DNA of 64,000 nucleotides, from positions 587,289 through 651,288 of the forward strand of contig NZ_JACHFE010000002.1 of NCBI RefSeq assembly GCF_014201735.1. Reading direction: 5' to 3'. This document shows, piece by piece, positions 7,229 through 17,608 of this stretch. The notes below the pieces were generated by a model that made no database searches, was not told where the DNA came from, and was given only the letters and a program-made list of their open reading frames with translations. Each line of letters opens with the position of its first letter. Within the stretch, counting starts at the first letter, position 1. The DNA is from Marinobacter oulmenensis (GTDB taxonomy: Bacteria; Pseudomonadota; Gammaproteobacteria; Pseudomonadales; Oleiphilaceae). The position numbers were made by a program, and so were the translations under genes.

Positions 7229-9211
7229 ATGCTACGGCCTGTCTCGCTAACGCTTGGTTGCCTTGTGCTCACACTGGCCGTTGGTCAGGCCTGGGCACAG
7301 GAGAACTCCAACACCCTGCCCCCTTCTGAACTGTTGCCTGAAACCAGCGTCGACGGAGAGGTCTGGATTTACTACTGGGACGGCATTGATGGCGTGGCAG
7401 TAGACGACCTGCGCTCCGCTTCCGGATTTCCGGATTCGCCCGACGATCTCAACACCATTAACCAGCTCAGCCAATTGTCCAACCGGGGTGACAGTTATGG
7501 GGTTCTGATCCCGGGTTACCTGATACCGCCAGCAACCGGCCAGTACACCTTCTATGTGGCCGGCGATGATGAGACCGAACTCTGGCTCAGCACCTCAAAT
7601 CAGCCCTCGGACAAGCGTCTGATTGCCTCGGTACCGGGCTGGACAGGATCTTCCGAATTCAACAAATACAGTGCCCAGCGATCAGTAAGCATCGATCTGG
7701 AAGCCGGTAATCGGTACTACTTTGAGCTCCTGTTCAAGGAAGCCGGCGGGGACGATCATTTTACTGCAGCCTGGGAGGGGCCGGGCTTTGGCCGCCAGGT
7801 CATCCCCGGATCCGCACTTGCCAGTTATGCCGCCGGTTCCGCCAGCGACGACCGCTCAGCCGAAGAAGCTTATCGTCTGGGCTATTCAGTGGGTTATCTG
7901 GATGGCTCGGAAAACCTCGCCTTTGTCCCCGGCTATCCTCCTACCGACAGTGACGGCGATGGCCTTTATGACAATTGGGAAGTTGTTCACGGCCTGAACC
8001 CGAATGACTCTTCCGACGCGGTATCCGATCCCGATGGCGACCTGCTTTCCGCAGCCGAGGAATTCCTGCTGGGTACCGCCGAAAACAACCCGGACAGCGA
8101 CAGCGACGGCATTCCCGACGGGACCGAATTTGCCGTGGGGCTGGACCCACTGACTGCATCCGATGCCTCAGGGGATCTTGATGGAGACGGCGCCACCAAC
8201 CTCGATGAGTACATTGCCGGTACCGACCTGTCAGACGAGACATCCACACCGGCCCCGGATCAGGCGCCGGACAGCGAATTGCCTCTCACCGCGGGCTTTG
8301 TTGGCCAGTACTTCAATGGCATTCGATTTGATGACTTCGTGCTGGCGCGAAGGGACTCCGCAGTACTATTCGATGCCGGAACCGGTGCAATGGTCGAGGA
8401 ATTACCGGTCGACAACTTCAGTGTCCGCTGGGTTGGCCGCTTTACCGCGCCCCATTCCAGTGGCACCCGTGACTACAACTTCACTACCCGGACAGATGAC
8501 GGCACCCGCCTCTATATCGATGGCCAGAGAGTGATATCGGCCTGGATTGACCAGGGGGCGACCCGGTACACCGCAACCACTGCACTTGAACCGGGGCAGA
8601 CAGTGGATCTGGTCATGGAGTACTACGAGAAAGGCGGCGCGGCTGTGGCCCAGCTGTTTATTACAGACAGCAACGGGACGGATGTTCCACAGGCGGAGAC
8701 CATTACTTCACCGGACCAGGCCTCCAGCAGCACAATCGACTCTGACAGTGATGGCATCCCGGATACCTGGGAATTGCGCTATGGCCTGAATCCCTACGCC
8801 GATGACGCCTCGGCGGTCAATAACACGTCTGATGTAACCAACCTGGAAGCTTACCAGAGTGCCATCAGTCCCTGGACACTGGAAACCGTGGGATCGCCCC
8901 CGAACTCGTCCACCGGTGGCGGAGCCAACACAAGCCCACCTCCCGCCAGCGGCTCGGCCACACTCACCTGGACGGCCCCGTCAACCCGTGAGGACGGCAG
9001 TGCGATTGCCCTGAGCGAGATTGACAGCTACGACATCCTCTACGGCACTTCACCGGATGCTCTGAATCAGACCGTCAGCATTGCCGGGGCAGAAACCAGT
9101 GCCGAAATCACCGGACTGGAATCCGGCACCTGGTACTTTGCCATCCGGGTGATCGATACCGAAGGGCTGGTCAGCGAGCCTTCCGATGTCATCAGTTACT
9201 CGGTGCCCTAG
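7229..9211 (+). CDS. Secreted multidomain protein: two PA14, TSP3-type repeats, FN3
   Basis: 660 aa. The signal peptide ends AVGQAWA (about residue 23). Then come a first PA14-like beta-barrel (about 40-190, with PATGQYTFYVAGDDETELWL), calcium-binding thrombospondin-3-type repeats (about 230-330; DSDGDGLYDNWE, DSDSDGIPDGTE, DLDGDGATNLDE), a second PA14 domain (about 355-485, YNFTTRTDDGTRLYIDGQRV), one more DSDSDGIPDTWE repeat, a Ser/Gly/Pro linker, and a fibronectin type III domain to the C-terminus. PA14 domains commonly bind glycans. No PEP-CTERM tail is present, so it is not an exosortase substrate. It follows the ATPase by 109 nt and probably works outside the cell with the exopolysaccharide (inference). 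A strong hairpin follows the stop. Confidence 0.75.
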   Translation: MLRPVSLTLGCLVLTLAVGQAWAQENSNTLPPSELLPETSVDGEVWIYYWDGIDGVAVDDLRSASGFPDSPDDLNTINQLSQLSNRGDSYGVLIPGYLIPPATGQYTFYVAGDDETELWLSTSNQPSDKRLIASVPGWTGSSEFNKYSAQRSVSIDLEAGNRYYFELLFKEAGGDDHFTAAWEGPGFGRQVIPGSALASYAAGSASDDRSAEEAYRLGYSVGYLDGSENLAFVPGYPPTDSDGDGLYDNWEVVHGLNPNDSSDAVSDPDGDLLSAAEEFLLGTAENNPDSDSDGIPDGTEFAVGLDPLTASDASGDLDGDGATNLDEYIAGTDLSDETSTPAPDQAPDSELPLTAGFVGQYFNGIRFDDFVLARRDSAVLFDAGTGAMVEELPVDNFSVRWVGRFTAPHSSGTRDYNFTTRTDDGTRLYIDGQRVISAWIDQGATRYTATTALEPGQTVDLVMEYYEKGGAAVAQLFITDSNGTDVPQAETITSPDQASSSTIDSDSDGIPDTWELRYGLNPYADDASAVNNTSDVTNLEAYQSAISPWTLETVGSPPNSSTGGGANTSPPPASGSATLTWTAPSTREDGSAIALSEIDSYDILYGTSPDALNQTVSIAGAETSAEITGLESGTWYFAIRVIDTEGLVSEPSDVISYSVP

Positions 9212-9220
9212 TGTCCGAAA

Positions 9221-9245
9221 GCTGGCCGGCCATAAGCCGGCCAGC
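9221..9245. terminator. Hairpin between convergent PA14 gene and prpD
   Basis: Perfect 10-bp stem (GCTGGCCGGC / GCCGGCCAGC) with a 5-base loop in the 36-base gap between two converging genes. On the leftward strand it is followed by TTTC, so it can serve prpD; on the other strand there is no U-run. Probably a shared, bidirectional terminator. Confidence 0.6.
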
Positions 9246-9247
9246 AC

Positions 9248-10732
9248 CTAGATGACAAACAGTTCCATGAAGTCAGGAACCGGCGTTGCCTCCAGGGCTT
9301 TCTGATCCCGGCAAAGGTCGAATATTCGGTCACCTTGCCCGGCCGGGAATCGTGTGGCCAGATTGGCCCGGAACTTATCTTCCAGCAACGGAATGCCCTC
9401 TTCCCGGCGACGACGATGACCGATGGGGTATTCCACCGCCACCTGATCCGTGCTGGAGCCATCCTTGAAAAATACCTGTACCGCGTTGGCGATGGAGCGC
9501 TTGTCCTCCTCCAGGTATTCGCGGGTATAGCGCTCATCCTCCACGATTTCCATGCAGTCCCGGAGGCGGTCGATTTCCGGATGGGCCTCGTGGAAACTGT
9601 CTTCGTAGTGTTCCGCCGTCAGATTGCCGAAAATCAGCGGCACCGCTGTCATGTATTGCAGGCAGTGGTCCCGGTCTGCCGGGTTGGCCAGCTTGCCTAC
9701 CTTGGAAATGATCCGGATGGCGGATTCGTGGGTGGTGATCACGATTCTGTCGATATCATCCAGCCGGTCCTTCACCTGCGGATGCAGGGTCACTGCCGCT
9801 TCCGCTGCAGTCTGGGCATGGAATTCCGCCGGGAAGGAAATCTTGAACAGGATGTTTTCCATGACATAGCTGCCGAATGGCTGTGGCAGGGAAAACTGGC
9901 GTTTGTCTTCCGGCTTGAGCTGTTGATCCTTGTTGGTCTTGCTGAACAGCACGTCGTAAAAGCCCCACTGGGGCGCGCTCAGAACCCCCGGAATGCCCAT
10001 TTCGCCGCGCATCGCCATATCCGCCAGGCGAACCCCGCGGCTACTGGCATCGCCGGCAGCCCAGGATTTCCGGGAACCGGCGTTAGGGGCATGACGATAG
10101 GTGCGCAGCGCCTGGCCATCTACCCAGGCGTGGGAAAGCGCCGACAGCATCTGTTCCCGGTCCGCCCCCATCAGTCTGGCGGCCACGGCGGTAGATGCCA
10201 CTTTGACGAGTACGACGTGATCCAGCCCCACCCGGTTAAACGAGTTTTCCAGCGCCAGCACACCCTGGATTTCATGGGCCATGATCATCGCCTCGAGCAC
10301 GTCCCGCATGGTCAGCGACGCCTGCCCTTTCGCCAGCCGCTGCTGGGACAGATGGTCGGCCACCGCCAGTATTGCCCCCAGGTTGTCCGAGGGGTGGCCC
10401 CACTCAGCCGCCAGCCAGGTATCGTTGTAATCCAGCCAGCGCACAATACAGCCGATGTCCCAGGCGGCTTTGACCGGATCCAGGCTGAACTGGGTTCCGG
10501 GAACCCTGGCACCAGACGGAACCACGGTTCCCGGCACCAGTGGGCCAAGGTGCTTGGTGCACTCAGGAAAACGCAGGGCCAGAAGGCCACAGCCCAGGGT
10601 GTCGATCAGGCAGTTCCGGGCGGTATCCCAGGCCTCATCACTGTCGATCCGGTAGCTGAGCACGTAATCTGCAATTGTCTGCAGAACGTCATCGTAATCG
10701 GGACGCTCGTTGACATCGAAAGTTGCTGACAT
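9248..10732 (-). CDS. prpD: 2-methylcitrate dehydratase PrpD
   Basis: 494 aa. MmgE/PrpD family, dehydrating 2-methylcitrate to 2-methylaconitate in the cytoplasmic methylcitrate cycle. Full length for PrpD, with family blocks [42 protein letters not shown] and [15 protein letters not shown] visible. ATG at 10732 has GGAGAG upstream; the longer frame to 10786 has no support. It is the last gene of the prp operon, 130 nt after prpF. The operon also encodes AcnD and PrpF, which together catalyse an alternative route over the same step, so PrpD may be partly redundant, as reported for other gammaproteobacteria that carry both. Confidence 0.95.
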   Translation of the reverse strand: MSATFDVNERPDYDDVLQTIADYVLSYRIDSDEAWDTARNCLIDTLGCGLLALRFPECTKHLGPLVPGTVVPSGARVPGTQFSLDPVKAAWDIGCIVRWLDYNDTWLAAEWGHPSDNLGAILAVADHLSQQRLAKGQASLTMRDVLEAMIMAHEIQGVLALENSFNRVGLDHVVLVKVASTAVAARLMGADREQMLSALSHAWVDGQALRTYRHAPNAGSRKSWAAGDASSRGVRLADMAMRGEMGIPGVLSAPQWGFYDVLFSKTNKDQQLKPEDKRQFSLPQPFGSYVMENILFKISFPAEFHAQTAAEAAVTLHPQVKDRLDDIDRIVITTHESAIRIISKVGKLANPADRDHCLQYMTAVPLIFGNLTAEHYEDSFHEAHPEIDRLRDCMEIVEDERYTREYLEEDKRSIANAVQVFFKDGSSTDQVAVEYPIGHRRRREEGIPLLEDKFRANLATRFPAGQGDRIFDLCRDQKALEATPVPDFMELFVI

Positions 10733-10862
10733 CTTTTGCTCTCCTGCTCGTTTTCGTGAATGCCGGAACGCAACGCCCCCGGCCACCGACCTTTATCCGA
10801 AAGGATAGAGGATCCGTGGAGCGGGGGCGCCAGGTTCCAGAGTACCTTTGGCCGGCAGCGGG

Positions 10863-12041
10863 CTAGAAGGTATCGCCGGGCACCCTCACCTGACCTTCCA
10901 TGATGATGCGGGCACTGCGGCTCATGATCGCCTTGGTGGCGCTCCACTGGCCATTGATTTCCTGAGCTTCGGCACCAACCCGAAGCGTCCCGGACGGATG
11001 ACCGAAGGTGACATGCTTGCGGTCACCCCCACCCGCAGCCAGGTTCACCAGCGTGCCGGGAATGGCGCTGGCCGTCGCAATCGCCACGGCGGCGGTGCCC
11101 ATCATGGCGTGGTGCAGTTTGCCCATGGACAGCGCCCGAACCAGTAGATTCACGTCATCACCCCGGATCTGTTTGCCGCTGGAAGCCTGATAGTCCTTAG
11201 GCTCTGCCACAAATGCGACTTTCGGCGTGTGCTGACGGCTGGCGGCCTCGGCGAGATCGGCAATCAGCCCCATTTTCAGCGCACCGTGCGCCCGGATGGT
11301 TTCAAACATCTCCAACGCTTTCGGGTCACTGTTGATGTCGTCCTGCAACTCGGTGCCGCGGTAGCCAATGTCTTCTGCGTTCAGGAAGATCGTGGGAATG
11401 CCGGCATTGATCATGGTTGCCTGGAGGGTGCCAAGGCCGGGTACGTCCAGATCGTCCACGACATTACCCGTCGGGAACATGGCCCCGTCGCCGTCGGCCG
11501 GGTCCATGAATTCCACCTGGATTTCCGCTGCCGGAAAGGTGACCCCATCCAGTTCGAAATCGCCGGTTTCCTGGACTTCGCCATCGGTCATGGGCACATG
11601 GGCCACAATGGTTTTCCGGATATTGGCCTGCCAGATACGCACGGTGCAGATGCCATTCTCCGGAATCCGTTCTTTCGGGACAAAGCCGCCATGAATGGCA
11701 AATGCGCCCACGGCCGCGGTCAGGTTGCCGCAATTACCGCTCCAGTCCACAAACGGCTTGTCGATGGACACCTGGCCAAACAGGTAATCCACATCGTGGT
11801 CCGGCTGGGTGGGCTCGGCCAGGATGACCGACTTGCTGGTGCTGGAGGTGGCGTTGCCCAGACCGTCAATCTGCTTCTGGTAAGGGTCCGGGCTGCCAAT
11901 CACCCGCAGCAACAGCTTGTCACGAGCCTCACCGGGAACCTGACAGGCTTCCGGCAGGTCTTTCAGGCGAAAAAAAACGCCCTTGCTGGTGCCACCACGC
12001 ATATAGGTAGCGGGTATCTTGATCTGTTTGGGAAAGCTCAT
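10863..12041 (-). CDS. prpF: 2-methylaconitate cis-trans isomerase PrpF
   Basis: 392 aa. PrpF isomerises the 2-methylaconitate isomer made by AcnD so that it can be hydrated to 2-methylisocitrate. The N-terminal motif PATYMRGGTSKGVFF and the segment DWSGNCGNLTAAVGAFA are hallmarks of this diaminopimelate-epimerase-like fold. ATG at 12041 follows an AAGAGG ribosome site; the upstream extension to 12074 lacks one. It lies 51 nt after acnD in the prp operon. PrpF is essential only when AcnD replaces PrpD (known of the family), which fits its position directly behind acnD. Confidence 0.95.
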   Translation of the reverse strand: MSFPKQIKIPATYMRGGTSKGVFFRLKDLPEACQVPGEARDKLLLRVIGSPDPYQKQIDGLGNATSSTSKSVILAEPTQPDHDVDYLFGQVSIDKPFVDWSGNCGNLTAAVGAFAIHGGFVPKERIPENGICTVRIWQANIRKTIVAHVPMTDGEVQETGDFELDGVTFPAAEIQVEFMDPADGDGAMFPTGNVVDDLDVPGLGTLQATMINAGIPTIFLNAEDIGYRGTELQDDINSDPKALEMFETIRAHGALKMGLIADLAEAASRQHTPKVAFVAEPKDYQASSGKQIRGDDVNLLVRALSMGKLHHAMMGTAAVAIATASAIPGTLVNLAAGGGDRKHVTFGHPSGTLRVGAEAQEINGQWSATKAIMSRSARIIMEGQVRVPGDTF

Positions 12042-12092
12042 GTGAAAGCCTCTTGTTAAAGCGTTTCCGGCCATCCATGGCCAGATACATTC

Positions 12093-14717
12093 TTACGCGG
12101 CGCCTTCGGCTTCAAGGAAGTCCTGGGCGAAACGCTGCAGCACACCGCCGGCGGAATAGATGTTCAGTTCCGCTTCGGTGTCCAGGCGACAGATCACCGG
12201 CACTTCCACGCTCTCGCCGTTCTGGCGATGAACTACCAGGGTCAGCTCGTCACCCGGGGCAATCTCACCCTTCACATCGAAGGTTTCGGTGCCGTCGATG
12301 TTGTAGGTTTTGCGAGTCTCGCCTTCCTTGAACTGCAGCGGCAATACGCCCATGCCCACCAGGTTGGTGCGGTGAATGCGCTCAAAGCCTTCGGCCACGA
12401 TCACTTCCACACCCGCCAGGCGAACGCCCTTGGCGGCCCAGTCCCGGGACGAGCCCTGGCCGTAATCGGCGCCGGCGACAATGATCAGCGGCTGCTTGCG
12501 CTCCATGTAGGCCTCGATCACGTCCCACATGCGCTTCACTTCGCCTTCCGGCTCCAGGCGCGCCAGGGAGCCCTGGATGATCTCGCCGTTCTCATCCCGA
12601 ACCATTTCGTTCAGTAGTTTCGGGTTGGCCAGAGTCGCACGCTGGGCGGTCAGGTGATCGCCACGGTGGGTTGCGTAGGAGTTAAAGTCTTCCTCCGGCA
12701 GGCCCATCTTGTGCAGGTATTCACCGGCAGCAGAGTCCATCATGATGGCGTTGGACGGCGACAGGTGGTCGGTGGTGATGTTGTCACCCAGTACCGCCAG
12801 CGGACGCATGCCGGTCATGGTGCGCTCGGCTGCCAAGGCACCTTCCCAGTAAGGCGGGCGACGGATGTAGGTGGACATCGGGCGCCAGTCGTACAGCGGG
12901 CTCTTGGCCTGCTCCACTTCGTCCAGGTTGAACATCGGGATGTAGACGGACTTGAACTGGTCCGGCTTCACGTACTCACCGACGATGCGGTCGATTTCCT
13001 CATCGGACGGCCAGATGTCCTTCAGGGTCACCGGGTTACCGTCCTTGTCATACGCCAGGGCATCCTGCTCGATATCGAAGCGGATGGTGCCGGCAATGGC
13101 GTAGGCCACGACCAGCGGCGGCGAGGCCAGGAACGCCTGCTTGGCGTACGGGTGAATCCGGCCATCGAAGTTACGGTTACCGGAAAGCACGGCCGTGGAG
13201 TACAGGTCACGGTCGATGATTTCCTGCTGGATTTTCGGGTCCAGCGCGCCGGACATACCATTACAGGTGGTGCAGGCGTACGCCACGATACCGAAGCCCA
13301 GTTTTTCCAGTTCCGGCAGCAGGCCGGCTTCTTCCAGGTAAAGACGGGCGACCTTGGACCCCGGAGCAAAGGAAGATTTCACCCACGGCTTGCGGATCAG
13401 GCCCAACTCGTTGGCTTTCTTGGCCAGCAGGCCGGCGGCCACTACGTTGCGAGGGTTGGAGGTGTTGGTGCAGGAGGTGATGGCGGCGATGATCACCGCG
13501 CCGTCCGGCATCAGACCTTTCTTCTCTTCTTCCAGCGCCTTGTCCAGGTTCACGGCAATGCCCTGGTCATGCAGTGCGGACGTCGCCACACGGCGATGCG
13601 GGTTGGACGGGCCAGCCACGTTACGAACCACGGTGGACAGGTCAAATTCCAGCACACGCTCGTACTCGGCACCGGTCATCTCGTCGGCCCACAGGCCGGT
13701 TTCTTTGGCGTATTTCTCAACCAGATCCACCTGTTCCGGCTCACGACCGGTGAGCTTCAGGTAGTCGGTGGTCTGTTCGTCGATGTAGAACATCGCGGCG
13801 GTGGCACCATACTCCGGCGTCATGTTGGAGATGGTGGCACGGTCACCGATAGTCAGACTGGAAGCACCCTCACCAAAGAACTCCAGATAGGCACCCACCA
13901 CGCGCTCTTTACGCAGGAATTCGGTGATGGCCAGAACGATATCGGTGGCAGTAATACCCGGCTGGCGTTCACCGGTCAGCTTTACACCGACGATGTCCGG
14001 CAGGCGCATCATGGACGGCTGGCCCAGCATGACGGTTTCCGCTTCCAGGCCACCCACGCCCACGGCGATCACACCCAGGGCATCAATGTGCGGGGTGTGG
14101 CTGTCAGTACCCACACAGGTGTCCGGAAAGGCGATCTGGTGACCGTCATCATCCGCACGATGCTGGATGACCGGGGACATCTTTTCCAGGTTGATCTGGT
14201 GCATGATGCCGTTGCCGGCCGGGATCACATCCACGTTTTTAAACGCGGTCCGGGTCCAGTCAATAAAGTGGAACCGGTCTTCGTTACGACGGTCCTCGAT
14301 GGCACGGTTCTGGTCGAACGCGTCTTCTTCAAAACCGGCATGCTCCACCGCCAGCGAGTGGTCGACAATCAACTGGGTGGGCACCACCGGGTTGACCTTG
14401 GCCGGGTCGCCGCCTTTCTCATAGATGGCGTCCCGCAGGCCGGCCAGATCGACCAGTGCGGTCTGCCCCAGAATGTCGTGGCAGACAACGCGGGCGGGAT
14501 ACCAGGGAAAATCCTTCTCGCGCTTGCGCTCGATAAGCTGCCGGAGCGATTCCGTCAGGGATGCCGCATCACAGCGGCGAACCAGTTGCTCGGCCAGGAT
14601 CTTGGAGGTGTAAGGCAGTTTGTCGTAGGACCCGGGCTGGATCTCTTCCACCGCCTGGCGGGTATCGTAGTATTCCAGGCTGGTGCCCGGCAGGAGCTTT
14701 CTGTACTCGGTGTTCAT
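12093..14717 (-). CDS. acnD: Fe/S-dependent 2-methylisocitrate dehydratase AcnD
   Basis: 874 aa aconitase-family enzyme. The three cluster-binding cysteines are visible in ITSCTNTS and ACTTCNGMSG; other aconitase signatures are CVGTDSHTPHIDALG and GADYGQGSSRDWAAKG. The close linkage to prpF and prpC identifies it as AcnD rather than AcnA; it dehydrates 2-methylcitrate and with PrpF feeds PrpB. Start: ATG at 14717 (MNTEYRKLLPG); the reading frame extends to 14762, but that part has no ribosome site. A 102-nt spacer separates it from prpC. Oxygen or iron sensitivity is expected because of the [4Fe-4S] centre. Confidence 0.93.
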   Translation of the reverse strand: MNTEYRKLLPGTSLEYYDTRQAVEEIQPGSYDKLPYTSKILAEQLVRRCDAASLTESLRQLIERKREKDFPWYPARVVCHDILGQTALVDLAGLRDAIYEKGGDPAKVNPVVPTQLIVDHSLAVEHAGFEEDAFDQNRAIEDRRNEDRFHFIDWTRTAFKNVDVIPAGNGIMHQINLEKMSPVIQHRADDDGHQIAFPDTCVGTDSHTPHIDALGVIAVGVGGLEAETVMLGQPSMMRLPDIVGVKLTGERQPGITATDIVLAITEFLRKERVVGAYLEFFGEGASSLTIGDRATISNMTPEYGATAAMFYIDEQTTDYLKLTGREPEQVDLVEKYAKETGLWADEMTGAEYERVLEFDLSTVVRNVAGPSNPHRRVATSALHDQGIAVNLDKALEEEKKGLMPDGAVIIAAITSCTNTSNPRNVVAAGLLAKKANELGLIRKPWVKSSFAPGSKVARLYLEEAGLLPELEKLGFGIVAYACTTCNGMSGALDPKIQQEIIDRDLYSTAVLSGNRNFDGRIHPYAKQAFLASPPLVVAYAIAGTIRFDIEQDALAYDKDGNPVTLKDIWPSDEEIDRIVGEYVKPDQFKSVYIPMFNLDEVEQAKSPLYDWRPMSTYIRRPPYWEGALAAERTMTGMRPLAVLGDNITTDHLSPSNAIMMDSAAGEYLHKMGLPEEDFNSYATHRGDHLTAQRATLANPKLLNEMVRDENGEIIQGSLARLEPEGEVKRMWDVIEAYMERKQPLIIVAGADYGQGSSRDWAAKGVRLAGVEVIVAEGFERIHRTNLVGMGVLPLQFKEGETRKTYNIDGTETFDVKGEIAPGDELTLVVHRQNGESVEVPVICRLDTEAELNIYSAGGVLQRFAQDFLEAEGAA

Positions 14718-14819
14718 GGTCTGGACTCTCTCGGAAAGCTGGGACCACGGAAGCCGGGCCACGCCCCTCGTTCAGGGCATGGCCAGCCGGCAGGTGACAA
14801 TTCCGTGGCCGGAAAAGGC

Positions 14820-15953
14820 TTAGGGGCGCTCGTCGATCGGAACCCACTTGGCATCCGCCGGGCCGGTGTAGTCGGCACTCGGACGGATGATGCGGTTATT
14901 GGCCCGCTGTTCTTTGACGTGGGCGGTCCAGCCGGAGACGCGGGACATCACGAAGATGGGCGTGAACAGCTCTGTGGGAATGCCCATGAAGTGATAGGCC
15001 GAGGCGTGGAAGAAGTCCGCGTTGCAGAACAGCTTTTTCTCGCGCCACATGACTTCCTCGCAGCGCACGGATACCGGGTAAAGCACGGTATCGCCCACTT
15101 CCTGGGCCAGCTTCTCAGACCATTTCTTGATGATGGCATTGCGCGGATCGGAATCGCTGTAGATAGCATGGCCGAAGCCCATGATCTTGTCCTTGCGCTC
15201 CAGCATGCCCATCAGCCCTTCTTCGGCTTCATCCGGCGTCTTGAACTTCTGGATCAGCTCCATGGCGGCCTCGTTGGCACCACCATGCAGCGGGCCGCGC
15301 AGAGAGCCAATGGCGCCGGTCACACAACTGTGGATATCGGACAGGGTTGACGCACAGACCCGGGCAGTAAACGTGGAGGCATTGAACTCGTGTTCGGCGT
15401 ACAGAATGAGGGAGACGTTCATCACCCGCTCATGCAGTTCACTCGGCTTCTTGCCGTGCAGCAGCTCCAGGAACACGCCACCGATGGAATCACTTTCAGT
15501 GGTCGTGGTATCCACACGGACACCGTCATGGGCAAAGCGGTACCAGTAGGTGATGATGGCCGGGAATACCGCCAGCATGCGGTCGATCTTGTCGTCCTGC
15601 TGGCTGAAATCTTCCTCGGTCTCCAGGTTGCCCAGCATGGAACAACCGGTACGCATCACGTCCATCGGGTGAGCGTTGGCGGGAATCTGTTCCAGCACCA
15701 GTTTCAGGGCATCCGGCAATGCACGCAGACTGACCAGTTTGGCCTTGTAGTCATCCAGCTCCTTGCGGTTGGGCAGTTTGCCCCGCAGCAGCAGATAGGC
15801 GATCTCTTCGAACTGGGCGTTTTCCGCCAGATCCTTGATGTCGTAACCGCGGTAGGTCAGGCCGGCACCGGACTTGCCAACAGTACACAGCGCGGTTTCA
15901 CCAGCAACCTGGCCGCGCAGGCCGGCACCACCGAGTTTCTTACCTTCAGCCAT
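14820..15953 (-). CDS. prpC: 2-methylcitrate synthase PrpC
   Basis: 377 aa. Citrate-synthase-family enzyme condensing propionyl-CoA with oxaloacetate. Family signatures include LTYRGYDIKDLAE, the catalytic region GPLHGGANEAAME and MGFGHAIY. The short length and the position between prpB and acnD point to PrpC rather than the house-keeping GltA. ATG at 15953 has GAGGGAG upstream at good distance. The gap to prpB is 36 nt, consistent with one transcript. Confidence 0.95.
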   Translation of the reverse strand: MAEGKKLGGAGLRGQVAGETALCTVGKSGAGLTYRGYDIKDLAENAQFEEIAYLLLRGKLPNRKELDDYKAKLVSLRALPDALKLVLEQIPANAHPMDVMRTGCSMLGNLETEEDFSQQDDKIDRMLAVFPAIITYWYRFAHDGVRVDTTTTESDSIGGVFLELLHGKKPSELHERVMNVSLILYAEHEFNASTFTARVCASTLSDIHSCVTGAIGSLRGPLHGGANEAAMELIQKFKTPDEAEEGLMGMLERKDKIMGFGHAIYSDSDPRNAIIKKWSEKLAQEVGDTVLYPVSVRCEEVMWREKKLFCNADFFHASAYHFMGIPTELFTPIFVMSRVSGWTAHVKEQRANNRIIRPSADYTGPADAKWVPIDERP

Positions 15954-15989
15954 GATGATCTCCCTCGTTATCAATTCTTGCTATTGTGA

Positions 15990-16877
15990 TCAGTCTTTTT
16001 TCTGGGCGAAGAGCTCGTCCAGCTTCTGCTCAAAGTCGTGGTAGTTCAGGAAATCGTACAGTTCCATACGGGTCTGCATCATGTCCACCACGTCCTTCTG
16101 GTCGCCTTTCTCCAGAATGCTCTCATAAACCGTCAGGGCCGCCCTGTTCATGGCGCGGAAGGCACTCAGCGGGTACAGCACCATGGAAGCACCGGCTTCA
16201 GCCAGTTCCTTCTTGTTGTACAGTGGCGTCGCACCAAACTCGGTAATGTTGGCCAGCAGTGGCGCATCAATCGCGTCGGCAAACGCCTTGTAATCGGACA
16301 GCTCGTGGACCGCTTCGGCAAAAATACCGTCGGCGCCGGCGTCAATGCAGGCCCTGGCACGGTCAATAGCCGCTTCCAGCCCTTCCTTCTGGAAGGCATC
16401 TGTGCGGGCCATGATGAAGAAATCGTCGTCTTCACGGGCATCCGCAGCCGCCTTGATGCGATCAACCATTTCCTCCTTGGACACGATCTCCTTGTTCGGG
16501 CGATGACCACAACGCTTCTGGGCCACCTGATCCTCAATGTGCACGGCCGCCGCCCCGGCACGTTCCATCTCACGGATGGTACGGGCAATGTTGAACGCCC
16601 CGCCCCAGCCGGTGTCGATGTCCACCAGCAGCGGTACATCAGTTGCTGCGGTAATACGACGCACATCCTCGACTACGTCGTTCATGGTGGTCATACCCAG
16701 ATCCGGCAGACCGTAGGACGCATTGGCAACGCCACCACCGGACAGGTAAATGGCCTGGTGCCCGACCTTTTCAGCCATCATGGCCGCATAGGCATTGATG
16801 GTGCCCACGATCTGCAGGGGTTGATTCTCTTTCAGAGCCCGGCGAAAGCGAGCCCCCGGAGTCAGTTTGTTAGCCAT
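15990..16877 (-). CDS. prpB: 2-methylisocitrate lyase PrpB
   Basis: 295 aa. Isocitrate-lyase/PEP-mutase superfamily enzyme that cleaves 2-methylisocitrate to pyruvate and succinate. The catalytic cysteine motif KRCGH is at about residues 121-125, and the Mg-binding segment [11 protein letters not shown] is at about 83-93. Length is typical. The ATG at 16877 is preceded by GGGAGGTAATTTCC; a frame start at 16898 would overlap gntR and is less likely. It is the first enzyme gene after the regulator, 17 nt downstream of its stop. Confidence 0.96.
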   Translation of the reverse strand: MANKLTPGARFRRALKENQPLQIVGTINAYAAMMAEKVGHQAIYLSGGGVANASYGLPDLGMTTMNDVVEDVRRITAATDVPLLVDIDTGWGGAFNIARTIREMERAGAAAVHIEDQVAQKRCGHRPNKEIVSKEEMVDRIKAAADAREDDDFFIMARTDAFQKEGLEAAIDRARACIDAGADGIFAEAVHELSDYKAFADAIDAPLLANITEFGATPLYNKKELAEAGASMVLYPLSAFRAMNRAALTVYESILEKGDQKDVVDMMQTRMELYDFLNYHDFEQKLDELFAQKKD

Positions 16878-16894
16878 GGAAATTACCTCCCGGT

Positions 16895-17575
16895 TCAAAT
16901 GGTTAGAACGCCTTCCTGAATCTTTTCCTCGATGTTCTGTCGAGCGGCGTTGATGTGTCTTTTCATCAGAAACTCGGCCAACTCCCCATCCCGCTGGGCG
17001 ATGGCCTCTACAATATGACGATGTTCACCGAGTGCCCGGTGGGGGCGCCCGGCAGAGGTGCTTAATCGATACCGATACATCCGCACCATGTAATACAGAT
17101 CGCCCAGCAGCATCTGGGCAAGCTTGGCATTGCGACTGCCCGTAGCGATCCGGTGATGGAAATCGTAATCCCCTTCAGCCTGGTAGTAGGCCTGACCCTG
17201 GGCTTCATCAATCATCTTCTCGTGACTGTCGAGGGTGGCCTGCAGATCCCGGATTTCCTGGTCAGTCATGCGCTCTGCCGCCTGCCGGGCTGCCAGTCCT
17301 TCCATGACCTCCCGGATGCGGTAGAGCTCCATCAACTCTTCGGCACTGACCGACACCACCTTGACGCCGGCGTGAGGCCGACGCACCAGAAGACCTCGGG
17401 ATTCCAGACGCCCAAGGGCTTCACGCAGCGGCCCCCGGGTCAGGTTGAAGCGGGAGCAGAGTTCCAGCTCACCAATTTTTTCGCCAGGCGCCAGCTCACC
17501 GGTAATGATGGCCGTCTGCAGACAATCAAACGCTTCATCGGCGCGAGTGTGGCTTAAAGGTTGGGTAGCAGACAT
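16895..17575 (-). CDS. GntR-family (FadR/FCD) regulator of the prp operon
   Basis: 226 aa. N-terminal winged helix (about 10-75; [27 protein letters not shown]) and a C-terminal FCD ligand-binding domain whose metal-site residues fit [18 protein letters not shown] and [14 protein letters not shown]. This is the usual prp-operon regulator in Marinobacter and Pseudomonas-like bacteria, where it is often called PrpR although it is unrelated to the sigma-54 activator PrpR of E. coli. The ligand is probably a methylcitrate-cycle intermediate (inference). It is the first gene of the operon, and its promoter carries a dyad operator over the -35 box, so autoregulation is expected. Confidence 0.88.
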   Translation of the reverse strand: MSATQPLSHTRADEAFDCLQTAIITGELAPGEKIGELELCSRFNLTRGPLREALGRLESRGLLVRRPHAGVKVVSVSAEELMELYRIREVMEGLAARQAAERMTDQEIRDLQATLDSHEKMIDEAQGQAYYQAEGDYDFHHRIATGSRNAKLAQMLLGDLYYMVRMYRYRLSTSAGRPHRALGEHRHIVEAIAQRDGELAEFLMKRHINAARQNIEEKIQEGVLTI

Positions 17576-17608
17576 GTTTTGTTACCAAAATCAGGGTGAT
17601 TTCTGGCA

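Noticed and set aside
7229..9211. PEP-CTERM exosortase substrate
   Set aside because: The C-terminus ends in an FN3 strand (ISYSVP) with no PEP motif, hydrophobic helix or basic tail.
9335..10729. 464-codon plus-strand frame opposite prpD
   Set aside because: Antisense shadow; prpD has strong family support.
12654..15350. 898-codon open frame on the plus strand opposite acnD and prpC
   Set aside because: Frame shadow of high-G+C coding sequence; the encoded text is rich in His, Gly, Val and Gln without family motifs, and the minus-strand genes are certain.
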